Shown here piece by piece: positions 32,060 to 43,540 of a stretch of 64,000 nucleotides of DNA. The stretch is from Pomphorhynchus laevis (lineage: Eukaryota > Acanthocephala > Palaeacanthocephala > Echinorhynchida > Pomphorhynchidae). The first letter of the stretch is position 1, and every line of letters starts with the position of its first letter. The notes under the pieces are model-generated. The model was given only the letters and a program-made list of their open reading frames with translations, did not search any database and was not told the origin of the DNA. Made by a program: the position numbers and the translations under genes. The stretch lies in contig WNNJ02002308.1 in the NCBI GenBank assembly GCA_012934845.2, positions 30,673-94,672 of the forward strand, written 5' to 3'.

Positions 32060-32640
32060 TGAAAAACAACGGTCCAGGATTCCATAGGAATACGACAATA
32101 TGTTGAAAGCTGCTGTCGATATTTTATTGGACTACCCTAAACGATCAGCATACTATTCGTCACTACTAGACGTCAGAGATGACCGACAGCACTAACCAGT
32201 AATATACGTCATCTCGATGACGTTTCGGCTGCCTGCGTGACTTTTGAAAAAGAGCATTTCCGATAAATTGCTTAAGATTCAGTGGCAAAAAGCTCGTAAA
32301 CTAGAAACTTGCATATTAGACTATCTCTATCCATATCAGGCGATTAGTTTGTTTACTGCATCGCGTCATTCGTTGGATCGTTCAAAGGATTCGGCATATG
32401 TATTATTGAGATTGCATTAAAGATGTTTCATAACAACCGTCTAGGATTCCATTGGAATACGGCAATATGTTGAAAGCTGGTGTCGGTATAGACTACACTC
32501 AACGATCAGCATATTATTCGTCACTACTAGACGTTAGATATGATTGGCAGCACTCATCAGTAGAACGAGCCATCTCAATGACGTTTCGGATGCTTGTGTG
32601 ACTTTTGAAAAATAGATTTCCGATAAATTGCTTATACATA
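32060..32640 (-). repeat. Two diverged units of the 379-bp satellite family
   Basis: Landmarks shared with the array at 57.8-59.7 kb, read on the plus strand: AACAACGGTCCAGGATT (32,068) and a second start near 32,427, CACTCATCAGTAGAA (32,551), TTTCCGATAAATTGCTTA (cf. TTTCCGACACTTTGCTTA). Unit spacing is ~360 bp. Substantial divergence means these are old copies, on the opposite strand to the main array. Confidence 0.8.
32185..32233 (-). ncRNA. Hammerhead-like core, permuted order, in old satellite unit 1
   Basis: On the minus strand: GGCAGC-C-GAAA, a perfect 7-bp hairpin ACGTCAT/ATGACGT with loop CGAG, the triplet GTA, five bases, CTGGTTA-G-T-GCTGTC. GGCAGC pairs with GCTGTC (one G-U). The layout matches hammerhead stem II, GAAA, stem III and the UH cleavage position, but stem I is missing and CTGATGA is degraded in this unit. 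Confidence 0.45.
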
Positions 32641-33070
32641 TACATTAATTATATACATTTACTGTATATGATTAATACCTGCATCCTTTGAACATACCAT
32701 TTTTTATAAACAACAGAAAAAATAAACTTATGAGTTGTAAACTCATTCAACCCGAAGCAAACAAAATCATTCTAATTTAGATAACCATTTGACGTGTGGA
32801 AATTATTTTCTCATTACATTTATCATTTTGCTAATTTAAATATTTAATTCTAATATATATTTAAAAATTGAAATAATATTTTAACTAAATTTAAAGAATA
32901 CTATTTGATTTCTAATTTCAAATTTTAATTAAATAAAAATTTGCTATGTATTCTTGATACGACTTTTTTCTGCTAATTTTAACGCAAGTTTATTAGATTT
33001 TTTCTTTTTATAATTTTACAACGTAAAAGAAAAACAACAAAATATTATTAAAACTAAATCTAGACTCTTC
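32640..33070. other. AT-rich spacer
   Basis: No feature recognised apart from AT-rich runs. Confidence 0.4.
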
Positions 33071-33425
33071 AGCGGAAACATTTTATGGATGGATAAATTT
33101 TAAGAATTGCAACAATATGTAATGATATTGGCTTTCTTCAAAATCATTTAAATAATTTAATAGATACATATTTTAAACTAGGTTACTATAAAAATAACAT
33201 CAAGCAGAAAATAGTAAAATATATAAATCAACACAATAATATAAAGAATAAATTTAAACTCTTAAGTGGCAAATTTTTATGGATGGATAATAAATAATAT
33301 ACTTTGCATTAGAATAAGATACTAGATAGTTATTTCAGAGGAAATACATCATTAGCATGTATTTGGCCCCGCTGCTATGTTGGGTAGAGGAGTTAGGGGC
33401 CGAAACCTGATAGCATAGCAGGTTT
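33070..33425 (+). mobile_element. Naiad 3' end (copy G)
   Basis: RT C-terminal tail and 3'UTR with hairpin at 33,342-33,364 and a well-conserved GGGGCCGAAACCTGATAGCA segment at about 33,398. It stops after CATAGCAG at 33,420, where another copy begins shortly after. Confidence 0.85.
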
Positions 33426-33472
33426 AATATAATAAATAAAAATTATATAATAATTATAATAATTATATCGCC

Positions 33473-34200
33473 TATCTTTAAATATTTTGATAAATCAAAA
33501 TTATTTAAAAGTAGGGACATATATATTTAGACAAGTAAAAGGTGTTCCAATGGGTGGTAATAGTAGCCCAATTATAGCTGACTTGTTTTTAAGCTTTATA
33601 GAATATGAATTTGTTCATAACTGTGTAAAAACTAAATCTAAACAATATAAATATATGAAATATATGTTTTGATACATTGATGATATATGTGTATTTAATT
33701 CTAATAATTTTTATTCAATTAGTGAACACATTTATCCAGAAAGCCTTATTCTTAACAAAACCAATATTAATGATAAAGAAGGTGTATGTCTAGATATGAA
33801 CATTAAATAAACATTAACTAAAACTAATATTAATTTATATCGTAAAGATGACATATTTAAATTTACAAGAAACATATTTTTGCATGAGCATTCATGCATA
33901 CCATATAATATAAAATATAATACATTAAATAATGAAATTTTAAGAATTGCAACAATTTGTAACGATATTGGCTTTCTTCAAAATCATTTAAATAATTTAA
34001 TAGATGTATATTTTATAAAAAAAAACATTTTTGCATGAGCATTCACTATAAAAATATCATCAAACATAAAATACACAAAATACATAAATCAACACAATAT
34101 TATTTAAAATAAATTTAAACTCTTAAGCGAAAATTGTTTATGGATGGATAATAAACAATATGCTTTGTATTAGAATAAGGTACACTAAATAATTAAATGT
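33473..34200 (+). mobile_element. Naiad RT fragment (copy H)
   Basis: Motif B (VKGVPMGGNSSPIIADLF) and motif C (DTLMIYVY region: YIDDICVF codons preceded by a stop) through the thumb to the 3' part. It lies directly downstream of copy G in the same orientation. An open piece spans 33,487-33,672. Confidence 0.82.
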
Positions 34201-34239
34201 TTATTAAGAAAATCTTTATTATTTAATTATTATTAAATA

Positions 34240-35290
34240 ATTAAATTGCATCAGGGGAAAACTTAATCAAAAAAATAATCAAATTTCATCATGTATTTGG
34301 CCCCGCTGGTATGATGGATTGAGGAATAGGAACCGAAACCTGATACATAGCAGTTCCCCTAATGACCTCTAATTCTTATTCTGATACAACGTCTGTTATT
34401 TATTAGTCGATTCATAAAAATTGACTTTTATTTCAAATTTCAATTTTAAATTGAAATAAATTAAATAAAATTTTATAATGATTTCTTATTTAATTGGAAA
34501 GTTTGCTGATATGTTTCTCAATATAAACTTAATTATATAATTATACACGTCATTAGGGTGTATTTGGCCTCATTGCTATGTTGGGTCGAGGAATAGGGGT
34601 TAAAACATGGTAGAATAGCAGTTCTGCTTGATGACATATAATCCTTATTCTTATTAGGGAACTGTTATACATCTTATCTTATTTAGGGGCCGAAACCTGA
34701 TAACATAGCAGTTTCTCCTGATGACCTCTAATTCTTATTCTGATACAACGTCTGTTATTTATTTGTCAATTCGTAAAAATGACGTTTATTTTAAATTTCT
34801 ATTTTTTATTTTAACTTATAAAAAATCTTACATGGGAATGAGGGTTGAAACATTCTTACAAAGCAGTTCCTCCTTATGACCTCTAATCCTTGTTCTGATA
34901 CAACGTCTGTTATTTATTAGTCAATTCGTAAAAATGACGTTTTTTTAAATTTCAATTTTTTATTTTAACTTATAAAAAATCTTACATAGGAATGAGGGTT
35001 GAAACCTTCTTACAAAGCAGTTCCTCCTTATGACCTCTAATCCTTATTCTGATACAACGTCTGTTATTTATTAGTCAATTCGTAAAAATGACGTTTTTTT
35101 AAATTTCAATTTTTTATTTTAACCCTCTAAAAAATCTTACATAGGAATGAGGGTTGAAATATTCTTACAAAGCAGTTCCTCCTTATGACCTCTAATCCTT
35201 ATTCTGATACAACGTCTGTTATTTATTAGTCAATTCATATAAATTGACTTATATTTTAAATTTCAATTTTGAATTTTGGCTGGATATAAA
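34240..35290 (+). repeat. Tandem array of Naiad 3' termini, ~155-bp units
   Basis: After two diverged 3'UTR copies (34,290-34,450 and 34,550-34,670) come about four units of ~155 bp. The landmark CATAGGAATGAGGGTTGAAA starts at 34,831, 34,985 and 35,140 (spacings 154 and 155). Each unit holds AAGCAGTTCCTCCTTATGAC and GATACAACGTCTGTTATTTA. The units are close to identical, so the array is younger than the surrounding Naiad scraps. Confidence 0.9.
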
Positions 35291-35374
35291 TATTAATTGT
35301 ATATATATCGTATTAAAATGTATTATAAGATACGTAGACTCAGTTATCTTATGTTATAGAAGGATTTCTATAAG

Positions 35375-35510
35375 ATCAGATAAATGTCTATATCTGCATA
35401 TTGCATGATACGAAAACCAAATGGTTGATTAATGTGCCACAAGTCACCAACCAGAAGAGAGAAGAGAATAGGTCTTATGACCTATTCTTAGGTCAGAAGA
35501 CATAATAGGT
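35375..35510 (-). mobile_element. LINE-A RT fragment
   Basis: The minus strand reads PILFSLLVGDLWHINQPFGF then RIMQYADIDIYLI, matching LINE-A's LLFSLLLGDLSPFIKPYFF and VMQYADDILIY at motifs B and C. About 45 codons remain. Confidence 0.75.
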
Positions 35511-35529
35511 TTTATGAACTTCTATTCAT

Positions 35530-36410
35530 CCAATTTTGAAAGTTTATCTTAATTATAACATTTTAAACTAAAAATTTATTTTTATTTTATCTGCCCTGAT
35601 TTATTAAACTTTCCAATGATGAATGCATAAGCATTTAAAAATTCAAATTTTTAATATTTTTTCGTTAGGTTGATTCGTCATTCTATTGTAATGAATAATA
35701 AAAAGACAAAATAAATAACGAAGATAAACAAAAATAAAGACAAAGTTGCCTTTTCCCAACCACTAATAAATTTATGATTCCACTTAATGGATCCTTAGTA
35801 AGCGGCATATTCAGTAAGCGATAGTTGATAAATTATTTAAAGAGTAAATTTTATTATTGCCCTTTTTGGGTAAAAAAATATTTTAAGTTTCGTGTTTTTT
35901 TAAACCGCGTGAAAAAGTCTATCTTACCAACTTGATTCGACAACAGCAGCAATTTCCCATTTGTTACAAAAGTATAAAAAATGCAAAACTTTTAAACTAC
36001 TGTCTTACACTACGGTATTAAGGTTTGTACGTTTACCGTAAAAAATATACTTGTGGAATGCGCCTTTGTTCGCCACATATGTAGCATTCTATCATTACGA
36101 CATGTTTTATTTGAAGGTCAAAGACATTTTACTGTATTGTACTCTAAATTACATTTTACTACATTCTTACTCCATATTTTACTTCATAAAAATGAGTTAC
36201 GGGATTTTTTATTTTGAATTAATTTTTGCGCATTCCACAAAATATATATCTGCTACCATAAATATCATTTTATATCATGTAGCAGATTTTTACACTTGCT
36301 GCCAAATTATTCGCGAACAATTTGTAATTGCCAAATTACATAATTCGTATTAATTTAAACTTTCCATTACAATTAAATTTTCATCCCACAAACGGTGATG
36401 CCCCGATTAT
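35530..36410. other. AT-rich spacer
   Basis: A 100-codon plus-strand open stretch (36,051-36,353) is Tyr/Phe/Ile-rich in the manner of AT-rich noise and has no motif. Nothing else seen. Confidence 0.4.
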
Positions 36411-36414
36411 TTGA

Positions 36415-37030
36415 ACACACTCTCCGTCTAAATATAGATGTTCCTACCTTTAAATAATTTTAATTTATTAAAATATTTAAAGATTCTAATAATTCGATTT
36501 TATCCATATATTTATATTTACTTGATGGTTTAATTTTTGTTAGATAGGCGTTATAATTATTATAACATATATATGTATATCTTTTTCCGAAAATAAGGTT
36601 AATTAATTTTACTAACGCTTCTTTAATATCTACTAAATCTAGATTTGTATAAAGCGTACTAAAATCGTATGTATTTATATTTTTATAGTAACCTAGTTTA
36701 AAATATGCATCTATTAAATTATTTAAATGATTTTGAAGAAAGCCAATATCATTACATTTTATTATGTTATTTGTGCTATTTTAAAGATTTTATATCAAAT
36801 CAGCTAACTGAGTCTAGGTATTTAATAAATATCTATTTATTGCAATTCTTAAAATTTCATTATTTAATGTATTATATTTTATATTATATTATATGCTTCT
36901 TTAATATCTACTACATCTAGATTTGTATAAAGCGTACTAAAATCGTACACATTTATATTCTGAAAATATATTTCAATTGGGTGTTCTAAAAATTCTGTTG
37001 TAGAATTTATACTGAAATTAATTTCGATTA
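36415..37030 (-). mobile_element. Shuffled Naiad RT fragments
   Basis: Minus-strand pieces in scrambled order: the motif A to GKRYTYICYN region (36,440-36,680), then a jump to the C-terminal tail (36,683-36,890), then motif A again (36,898-37,020). Several short Naiad segments were inserted or recombined here. Confidence 0.7.
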
Positions 37031-37300
37031 ATATATTTATATTAATATATTTATCCTACAATATTTATAGTAAAATATAAATATATTTATATTATAATAT
37101 ATTTATATTTATTATATATTTATAATATTCGAAATATAATATTATATTAAATTTATAATATATTCAAATATTAATTTTATATATTATATTTTTAATTATA
37201 TTATATTATAATATAATATAATTATATTTAATTATAATTATATAATTATAATTATATATTATATTATACTTAATTATATATTTTATTTTGTACATAAAAT
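37030..37300. repeat. AT-only low-complexity tract
   Basis: Irregular TATAAT-type runs with almost no G or C over ~250 bp. Confidence 0.85.
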
Positions 37301-37399
37301 AATTGCAAGTTTTATGTGTGTTTTTTTATTTTGTGAATTGCATTTGCGTGTTCTAAAAAATTCTTTTGTAGAATCAAATCAGCTAACTAAGTCTATATA

Positions 37400-37930
37400 T
37401 TTTAATAATATTTTGTTGATTTATACATTTTACTATTTTCTGTAAAACATAGAAGCGGGGCCAAATACATACTAATGATGTATTTCCTCTGATAAAACTA
37501 TCTAGTATCTTATTCTAATCCAAAGTATATTATTTATTATCCATCCATAAAAATTTGCCACTTGAGAGTTTAAATTTATTCTTTATATTATTGTGTTGAT
37601 TTATATATTTTACTATTTTCTGCTTGATGATATATTTATTGTAACCTAGTTTAAAATATGTATATATTAAATTATTTAATAGTATGATAAAAATTATTTA
37701 ATGGTATGCATGAATGCTCATGCAAAAATATGATGTTAATTTAATGTTCATATCTAGATATACACCTTCTTTATCATTAATATTGGTTTTGTTAAGAATA
37801 AGGCTTTCCTGATAAATTTGTTCACTAATTGAACCTTTTTCTTTGATAGTGAATATTTTCATTGAAGAAAATATATATAATTATATAATTATAAATAATA
37901 TAATATCACTAATATCACAAATATTCTCGG
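37400..37930 (-). mobile_element. Naiad 3' fragments
   Basis: 3'UTR hairpin AAATACAT / ATGTATTT at 37,463-37,485, then the RT C-terminal tail and a later piece with YLDMN codons. It ends in the short AACCTTTTTCTTTGATAG repeat at about 37,825. Confidence 0.75.
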
Positions 37931-37934
37931 TGTG

Positions 37935-38255
37935 GCCGGTCTTAGCCTTAGAGATAAGGTTAAGAATTCGGTCATCAGGGATGGACTCGTAGTAAATTCG
38001 CTGCCTCTCTACATCGAATGAAGTCAGTTGATGTGGATAGAACACGTTCCGAGGATGTCTAGTTATCGCCTTCCTCTGAAGGTTTTCCAGACCGAACTCT
38101 CTGGAAATAGACTAAAAGGTTGACATCGGTACCGGTGGAGATATCAAATCTCGAAACTAGCCGAAGAATGCCTTGACCTATCTGAAGAAGAACTCTGGTC
38201 TGTCCCACAGGATCACCATGTCTAGAGATAGTCATGGTCCATGTCTCGACCAGTG
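37935..38255 (+). mobile_element. RTE-group LINE, C-terminal remnant
   Basis: The plus strand reads AGLSLRDKVKNSVIRDGLVV, then SQLMWIEHVPRMSSYRLPLK and GRHRYRWRYQISKLAEE. This is the usual end of RTE-type ORF2 ('LRDRVRN.VIR... QLRWFGHV.RM...R.P... GRPR.RW'). One stop interrupts it. GC content is well above the flanks. Confidence 0.8.
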
Positions 38256-38319
38256 ATTGACAAGAAAAATATTGTGTTACTTTTATTTTTTCTTTTGTTT
38301 TTTCAAGAAATTGTTGTAG

Positions 38320-38760
38320 TATCTTATTCTAATATAAAGAAAATATTTTTCTTATTTATAAAATTTTCCGCTTAATAGTTTACATTTATTTTTAGAATAA
38401 GAATTAGAGGTCATCAGGAGGAACTGCTATGCTATCAGGTTTCGGCCCCTAACTCCTCTACCCAACATAGCAGCGGGGCCAAATAAATGCTAATGATGTA
38501 TTTCCTTTGATAAAACTATCCAGTATCTTATTTTAATACAAAGTATATTATTTATTATCCGTCAATAAAAATTCGACACTTAAGAGTTTAAATTTATTTT
38601 TAATAATATTGTGTTGATTTATATATTTTACTATTTTCTGTTTGATTTTATTTTTATAGTAACCTAGTTTAACCTTTCTCTTTGATAATGAATATTTTTA
38701 TTGAAGAAACTTGATAATAAATATTTGGATAGGGTCACTAATATCACAAAAAATTGTTTT
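38320..38760 (-). mobile_element. Naiad 3' end
   Basis: One of the best-conserved minus-strand 3'UTR copies (38,398-38,505; GGTTTCGGCCCCTAACTCCT on the plus strand) followed by the RT tail and the short AACCTTTCTCTTTGATAATG repeat at 38,673. Confidence 0.82.
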
Positions 38761-39150
38761 AATATATCTATCAAAGTAAAACAATAATCTACAAAGTCTG
38801 TAATCTATAATCCATCGAACTTAAATTTATAAGATATTTCTTACATATCGATCACTTGGTTAACAATTTTCACAAAATCTTCTGCATTTTAAACTCAAAA
38901 AATAAACTTGACAAAAAGAACCTAAATAAACTCGACAAAAGCTGCGTAATCCGAACTGCTCTACTGTTGATGATATTAACAATTAAAGCAGGATATGTGC
39001 ACATACCTTCTGTTGATGCAAAAACAAGAAATAATATCACCTGAGTCTAAGTATTTTATATTATTTTTAAATTAAAAATAGTGCTAAATAAAAACCAAAT
39101 ATTTAAATAATTGTATCAGCTAATTGAATCTAGGGTATTTTATGAATCAA
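38760..39150. other. Spacer
   Basis: A 62-codon plus-strand open stretch (38,856-39,044) has no motif. A CTGAGTCTAAGTATTTTAT motif near 39,043 recalls the recurrent Naiad-associated end sequence. Confidence 0.35.
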
Positions 39151-39510
39151 AATATTAAGAGATTCTAATAATTCAATTTTATCCATGTATTTATATTTAC
39201 TTGATGGTTTAGTTTTTGTTAGATTGCCGTTAGATTCCGAATATTAATTAATATTGAATAAATATCAATTAATTTTTCTAATGTATCTTTAATATTTGCA
39301 AAACCTAAATAAAGCGTACTAAAATCCAACGTATTTCTATTATGAAAAATGTTTTCGTGTGTTAAAATTCTTTTGTAGAATTGCATTTGCGTGTTCTAAA
39401 AATTCTCTTGTAGAATCAAATCAGCTAACTGATTCTATGTATTTTATAATAATATTTATTTTTAATAATATTTTGTTGATTTATATATTTTACTATTTTC
39501 TGTTTACAAA
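39150..39510 (-). mobile_element. Old Naiad RT fragment
   Basis: Diverged minus-strand codons around KYKYMDKIELLESLN and motif A, plus a 3'UTR scrap (TTGTTGATTTATATATTTTA). Much older than the neighbouring copies. Confidence 0.55.
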
Positions 39511-39903
39511 CAGTTAAATTTCAAAAGCACCAAAAAAAGGTTCTCAGTTTTACCAAGTGTGAATCAATTTGAAGAATCGAAAATTGACAATTTTCTTCTA
39601 TACGTCGCATATTAAATTTGTACATTTTGTTTGAATTTATTAAGATTCAAATATTTGTTAGCATATTTCCGAACACCAAAAATAACTCAAAACAATTAAA
39701 CAATTTATATACATCCTGCAAACAAAGTTGTAAATAAATGCGTCAATATAAAATTAAATAAAAATCAAATATTTTGTCTTTTAATCATTCCAAAAAGGCG
39801 ATTAAATATTACAAATGCCGTATTTATTTAAATTTAAAAAGTACAATGATGTAACTATATGTATTTCAACAAGATGCAATTTGTTAAGCCGTAAAATTAA
39901 AAT
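39510..39903. other. AT-rich spacer
   Basis: No feature recognised. Confidence 0.4.
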
Positions 39904-40107
39904 CTAGACCGAGACGTATTTCTTCTTTGAATTGCAACGATAAGCCGGGCAGCTGTGTTTACCTCCATATCGTTTCAGTAAGATAATAAAATCTCTATAT
40001 TTATTCATACAATTATCACACATAAAGGAATGGCAACAAAGCAATTGCGTGGATCCAGTACTTCTCTTGCAAAAGAAACATATTTCGTTTTTAATGCGTC
40101 TTTTCAT
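39904..40107 (-). CDS. Small RING-finger (C3HC4) protein or exon
   Basis: A 67-codon ATG-started ORF. The spacing fits a C3HC4 RING finger: CFFC (about residues 10-13), then LLCCHSFMCDNC (23-34) and SCPAYRC (52-58). RING domains bind two zinc ions and usually recruit E2 ubiquitin-conjugating enzymes. The protein is little more than the domain with a short basic tail (NSKKKYVSV), so it may be a tiny gene, one exon, or a relic of a larger one. No intron signal or neighbour gene clarifies this. A 139-codon plus-strand ORF at 40,049-40,468 overlaps it antisense and lacks any motif. Confidence 0.55.
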   Translation of the reverse strand: MKRRIKNEICFFCKRSTGSTQLLCCHSFMCDNCMNKYRDFIILLKRYGGKHSCPAYRCNSKKKYVSV

Positions 40108-40109
40108 TT

Positions 40110-42380
40110 TTACTCCTTGTTTAGTGAACGTAGATTTATTGACAATTTCTCTCCACTTTCGCTCTCAATCACTTAAGACAATATTTTGCACAGTTCTCGG
40201 TCGCTTAAACCTTTTAAAAATTACTAAGGTAATATTTAATATTAAACTTTTTATTCGTTTATGTGCAAAACGAAAAATTCAATCAAACCAATTACAAACA
40301 CTGTGTTGGAACGACATGAGAGAACGTAAAACTAAAAGTATTATTGATGTAAACAAAATACAATTGATTTCGTTTATTAAAATATGTACAGGTATGAAAA
40401 TCGAGTTTATCGTTAAAGAATACCGCCCAATGTCAACATCTCGCAAGATTACCTGCAGCAATGCTTAATAATGTGAAACCGATAATGTAAAATTTGTAGG
40501 CTGACTAGCGAACTTACTAATTTCCAGTAGCTGAACATATTAGACTAGCACAATAAATTTGCCAAGAATATTGCCAAGAATAAAATATTATAGATAGAAA
40601 CATTTATCGAATTCCGTTGTGAAAATTTTAAGTAAACCAAAATTTATCATATTTTTATAACATAATTAAAATATTCACAAAGATTACAAATATGTACATG
40701 GGAAAATCAAACAATTTTATCACGAAAGGCAAATTCGGATCACTCTTTCAAGAATTGAATATACATCTATTGCAATCGAATTTATCGCTTTAAAAATCGA
40801 TGGACGAGGAATTGATTTTTATTGTTACGGGTAGAGCAGGGGTTTTGTCTTTTGTTATCTATAAGTCCTGCAAACAAAGTGGTATCTGTTGTTGGTGGAC
40901 TACATACGTTTTTATCATCAAATAATTGTTGACCATCGAATCGGATCTAAAATATATATAAGTGCCTATTTAACATTCGTGTTATGCAGAAAAATACTTT
41001 TTTAAATAAAATTTATAATAAGAAAATATTGTTTTCAATTCAATTTGAGAATCTTAGCAAATCCCATTCACGCGGACTTGTTAGTTAACTAAGTGCTTGG
41101 CGTCGAGACGAATACAATCGACAGTGCTATCCGTCGTCATGTATGAGCGAATCAGTTGATGCTGTACAATCAACCCATTCTTCGGTAAAAAAGAGAATAA
41201 ACCGTTGCGCTGGCAAAGAAGCCAGCCCACCTGGCGAATAAGCCTCCTTACCTCAACAAACTGCTCTTTGGACGGCTGAACTGTTATCAGCCCGACCTCA
41301 TGTTGCTTTGGGAGTATAGTACGGTCGTTTGATCACCTGGCAAAACAGATTGAGCGCCTGAAAAATAATTGCATTTTTGTAATGCAAACAACTTCTCAAT
41401 GATAAAAAATGCAGTTGAAAATCCATTTGTTTCATTACACTTTTTTGCTAGTAGCGTAACACAATAATGAACGGATCCGTCTTCAACTATGATGATATGC
41501 ATAAATTTCTTTAAATCATATAGTGGCGGGTAGCTATTGTAATTGGATTTATCAAATTTCGTGATTAAACTGTCTCGTAAAAGAGTTTATAGAGATTAAA
41601 AGTATTTACCAGTTGGAAAAACTAAAAATAAAAAATATTGTCGCACGCTCGAAGAAGACAAAACAAGTTAGAAATATAATATTCATGAATTTGCACCTAA
41701 ATTGTTAAAGTATATAGTTGCGTAAGGCCAAAAACAATGGAATATGATATAATTGTTTTCTACTAACATTTTACGACTTTTCTTCAATTAAAAAATATTT
41801 AAATTAAATTTAATTAAAAATTATACATTGTATGGAATGTTATTTTTATTAGAAATTAATAAATTAAACTTTAATTAAATTCAAAATTCACGAATATTTA
41901 AACTAATGAGATATTTGAAATATAAATAAGATATTTTAAAAATGTTTCATTGGTTATTTTTTATGCGATAGTAGTGCTGAAATAGAATCTTACCGTTGGG
42001 ATTTGTAATTTTTTATTCTTGTAGTCGAAATCATTTTGTTGTCTGTATTCGTTGACTTGACATCTGTCATAAATAAAAATTTAAATTAGATTTAAAAATG
42101 CATTAGTTGATCAGGACTAATCAGAAAATTTTGTTCTCTCTATAAAATTATATCGTAAAACATCATTCTCTAATGTTTTATCGAGATGTTTTTAAATTAA
42201 CACACCCATATTTATATTATTTATGTTTTCTATTAATATATGTTATATACTAATTGCTAAACATCTTTAATAGATATTTATTCAAAATAAAATAACGTAA
42301 CATTTACTAAAATAATTAACTTATAAAAATTTGCCATTCATTTCTATTAATCCACATGTCGGGTTGTAAACGTGGGACAC
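40110..42380. other. Spacer with possible unassigned exonic sequence
   Basis: The segment 41,060-41,300 has balanced composition and a short plus-strand frame from ATG at 41,141 (MSESVDAVQSTHSSVKKRIN...). No motif is known to me. A TATA-like run (AAAATATATATAAG) lies near 40,950. The rest is AT-rich. Confidence 0.3.
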
Positions 42381-43330
42381 GGACAGACGTGACCAAGTAT
42401 CACGGCCCTGAATGGCTGACCAAACATCCCTTCCAGGAGTCTGGTCAGCCACCTAAGAAAATTCCTAAGCTTTTCTTAGCAAAATGGAGAGTTTAATCTC
42501 TCAATCTATAACGAGGTCTGCCACAGATTCTAATACAGAAAGTTCCATCTGGAATACTCCACAGGGAAGGCGTCCAATAACCATCCTCAAAACATGACCT
42601 AGACAATCTCAGCTGACTACTCATAACGTCGAAGAGCATCGAATTTACTTCGAAATTCTCATTGATGACCAGGCTTCGAACTTTATCTACAAGGCTGATC
42701 CGAAAACACCACGAAGGAAACGAGGTGTAGTCGTTTCGGTCATGACCCACAGCTAATGCCCTTTATTGAAGATAGGTAAAAAGACAGCGATAAATTGGAA
42801 AGTTCGTCAAAAATCTTAGCACCCTCAACCACAACTGATCTGCGCAAAGAACTCATTAGAGCGTTAGCTATATATATCCGTCTCTCATTATCTTTATTAC
42901 ACCTACCATCACTCGAAAACACTACTCCCTTGTACTAAAACTCTTCCACGCCGAGAAAGACCTTATCACCAATTCAAATCAATAATACTAACTTATTCCG
43001 AGCAGAGCACATCGAGTCGGTATTAAATTTGCTAATTTTTATTCCTTCCACTTAACATTTCGCCATAAATCGATCAAGCACGCAGTGTAAGTTATCAGTA
43101 TTGGAAACGAACAAGATAACATCGTACGTGAAGAAAAAATATTATATTCTGATGGAACCAAACTAAAGACTAAATTCCCAAAAATGGTACGTCTCAAAAT
43201 TTTATCTATGCAAACAAGAAACACAAGTGGATCAATAGACAGCCATGACGCTATCCAACATCGAGTAAAAATGACTAAAACTTTCTGCATAAAACACGAA
43301 CACAACTAGTACATAGTTGGTACAAAGTGG
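42380..43330 (-). mobile_element. RTE-group LINE remnant
   Basis: The minus strand reads LVFLVCIDKILRRTIFGNLV, a gap, then GVVFSSDGRCNKDNERRIY with ANALMSSLRRSVV (cf. RTE 'YLGVLFTSDGR... RRI..A.AVM..L.RSVV'), then FRISLVDKVRSLVINE and MSSQLRLSRSC. Frames break several times. The 3' region around 42,380-42,480 has the GC-rich tail. Confidence 0.75.
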
Positions 43331-43540
43331 CTACAGCTACACAAAGGTAATGCGGAACTGTATTTTTATTAATACATCCCACAATCTATCGCTTGCTACC
43401 CAGTCGATTCTATTAATATACCCGATGTTTTCTATTAATATATCTTATGCAATAATTAATAAACATCTTAAGTAGATATCCATTTAGATGAATATGGAAT
43501 ATCCAACCATGAACAGCCGTTTATTCAATTCATTTTAAAA
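43330..43540. other. AT-rich spacer
   Basis: Nothing recognised. Confidence 0.35.

Noticed and set aside
36051-36353. 100-codon plus-strand ORF rich in Tyr, Phe and Ile
   Set aside because: Composition fits chance opening in AT-rich DNA; no motif, and no support from neighbours.
40049-40468. 139-codon plus-strand ORF overlapping the RING ORF
   Set aside because: Its first part is antisense to the RING codons, which carry a clear motif, and the remainder has none.
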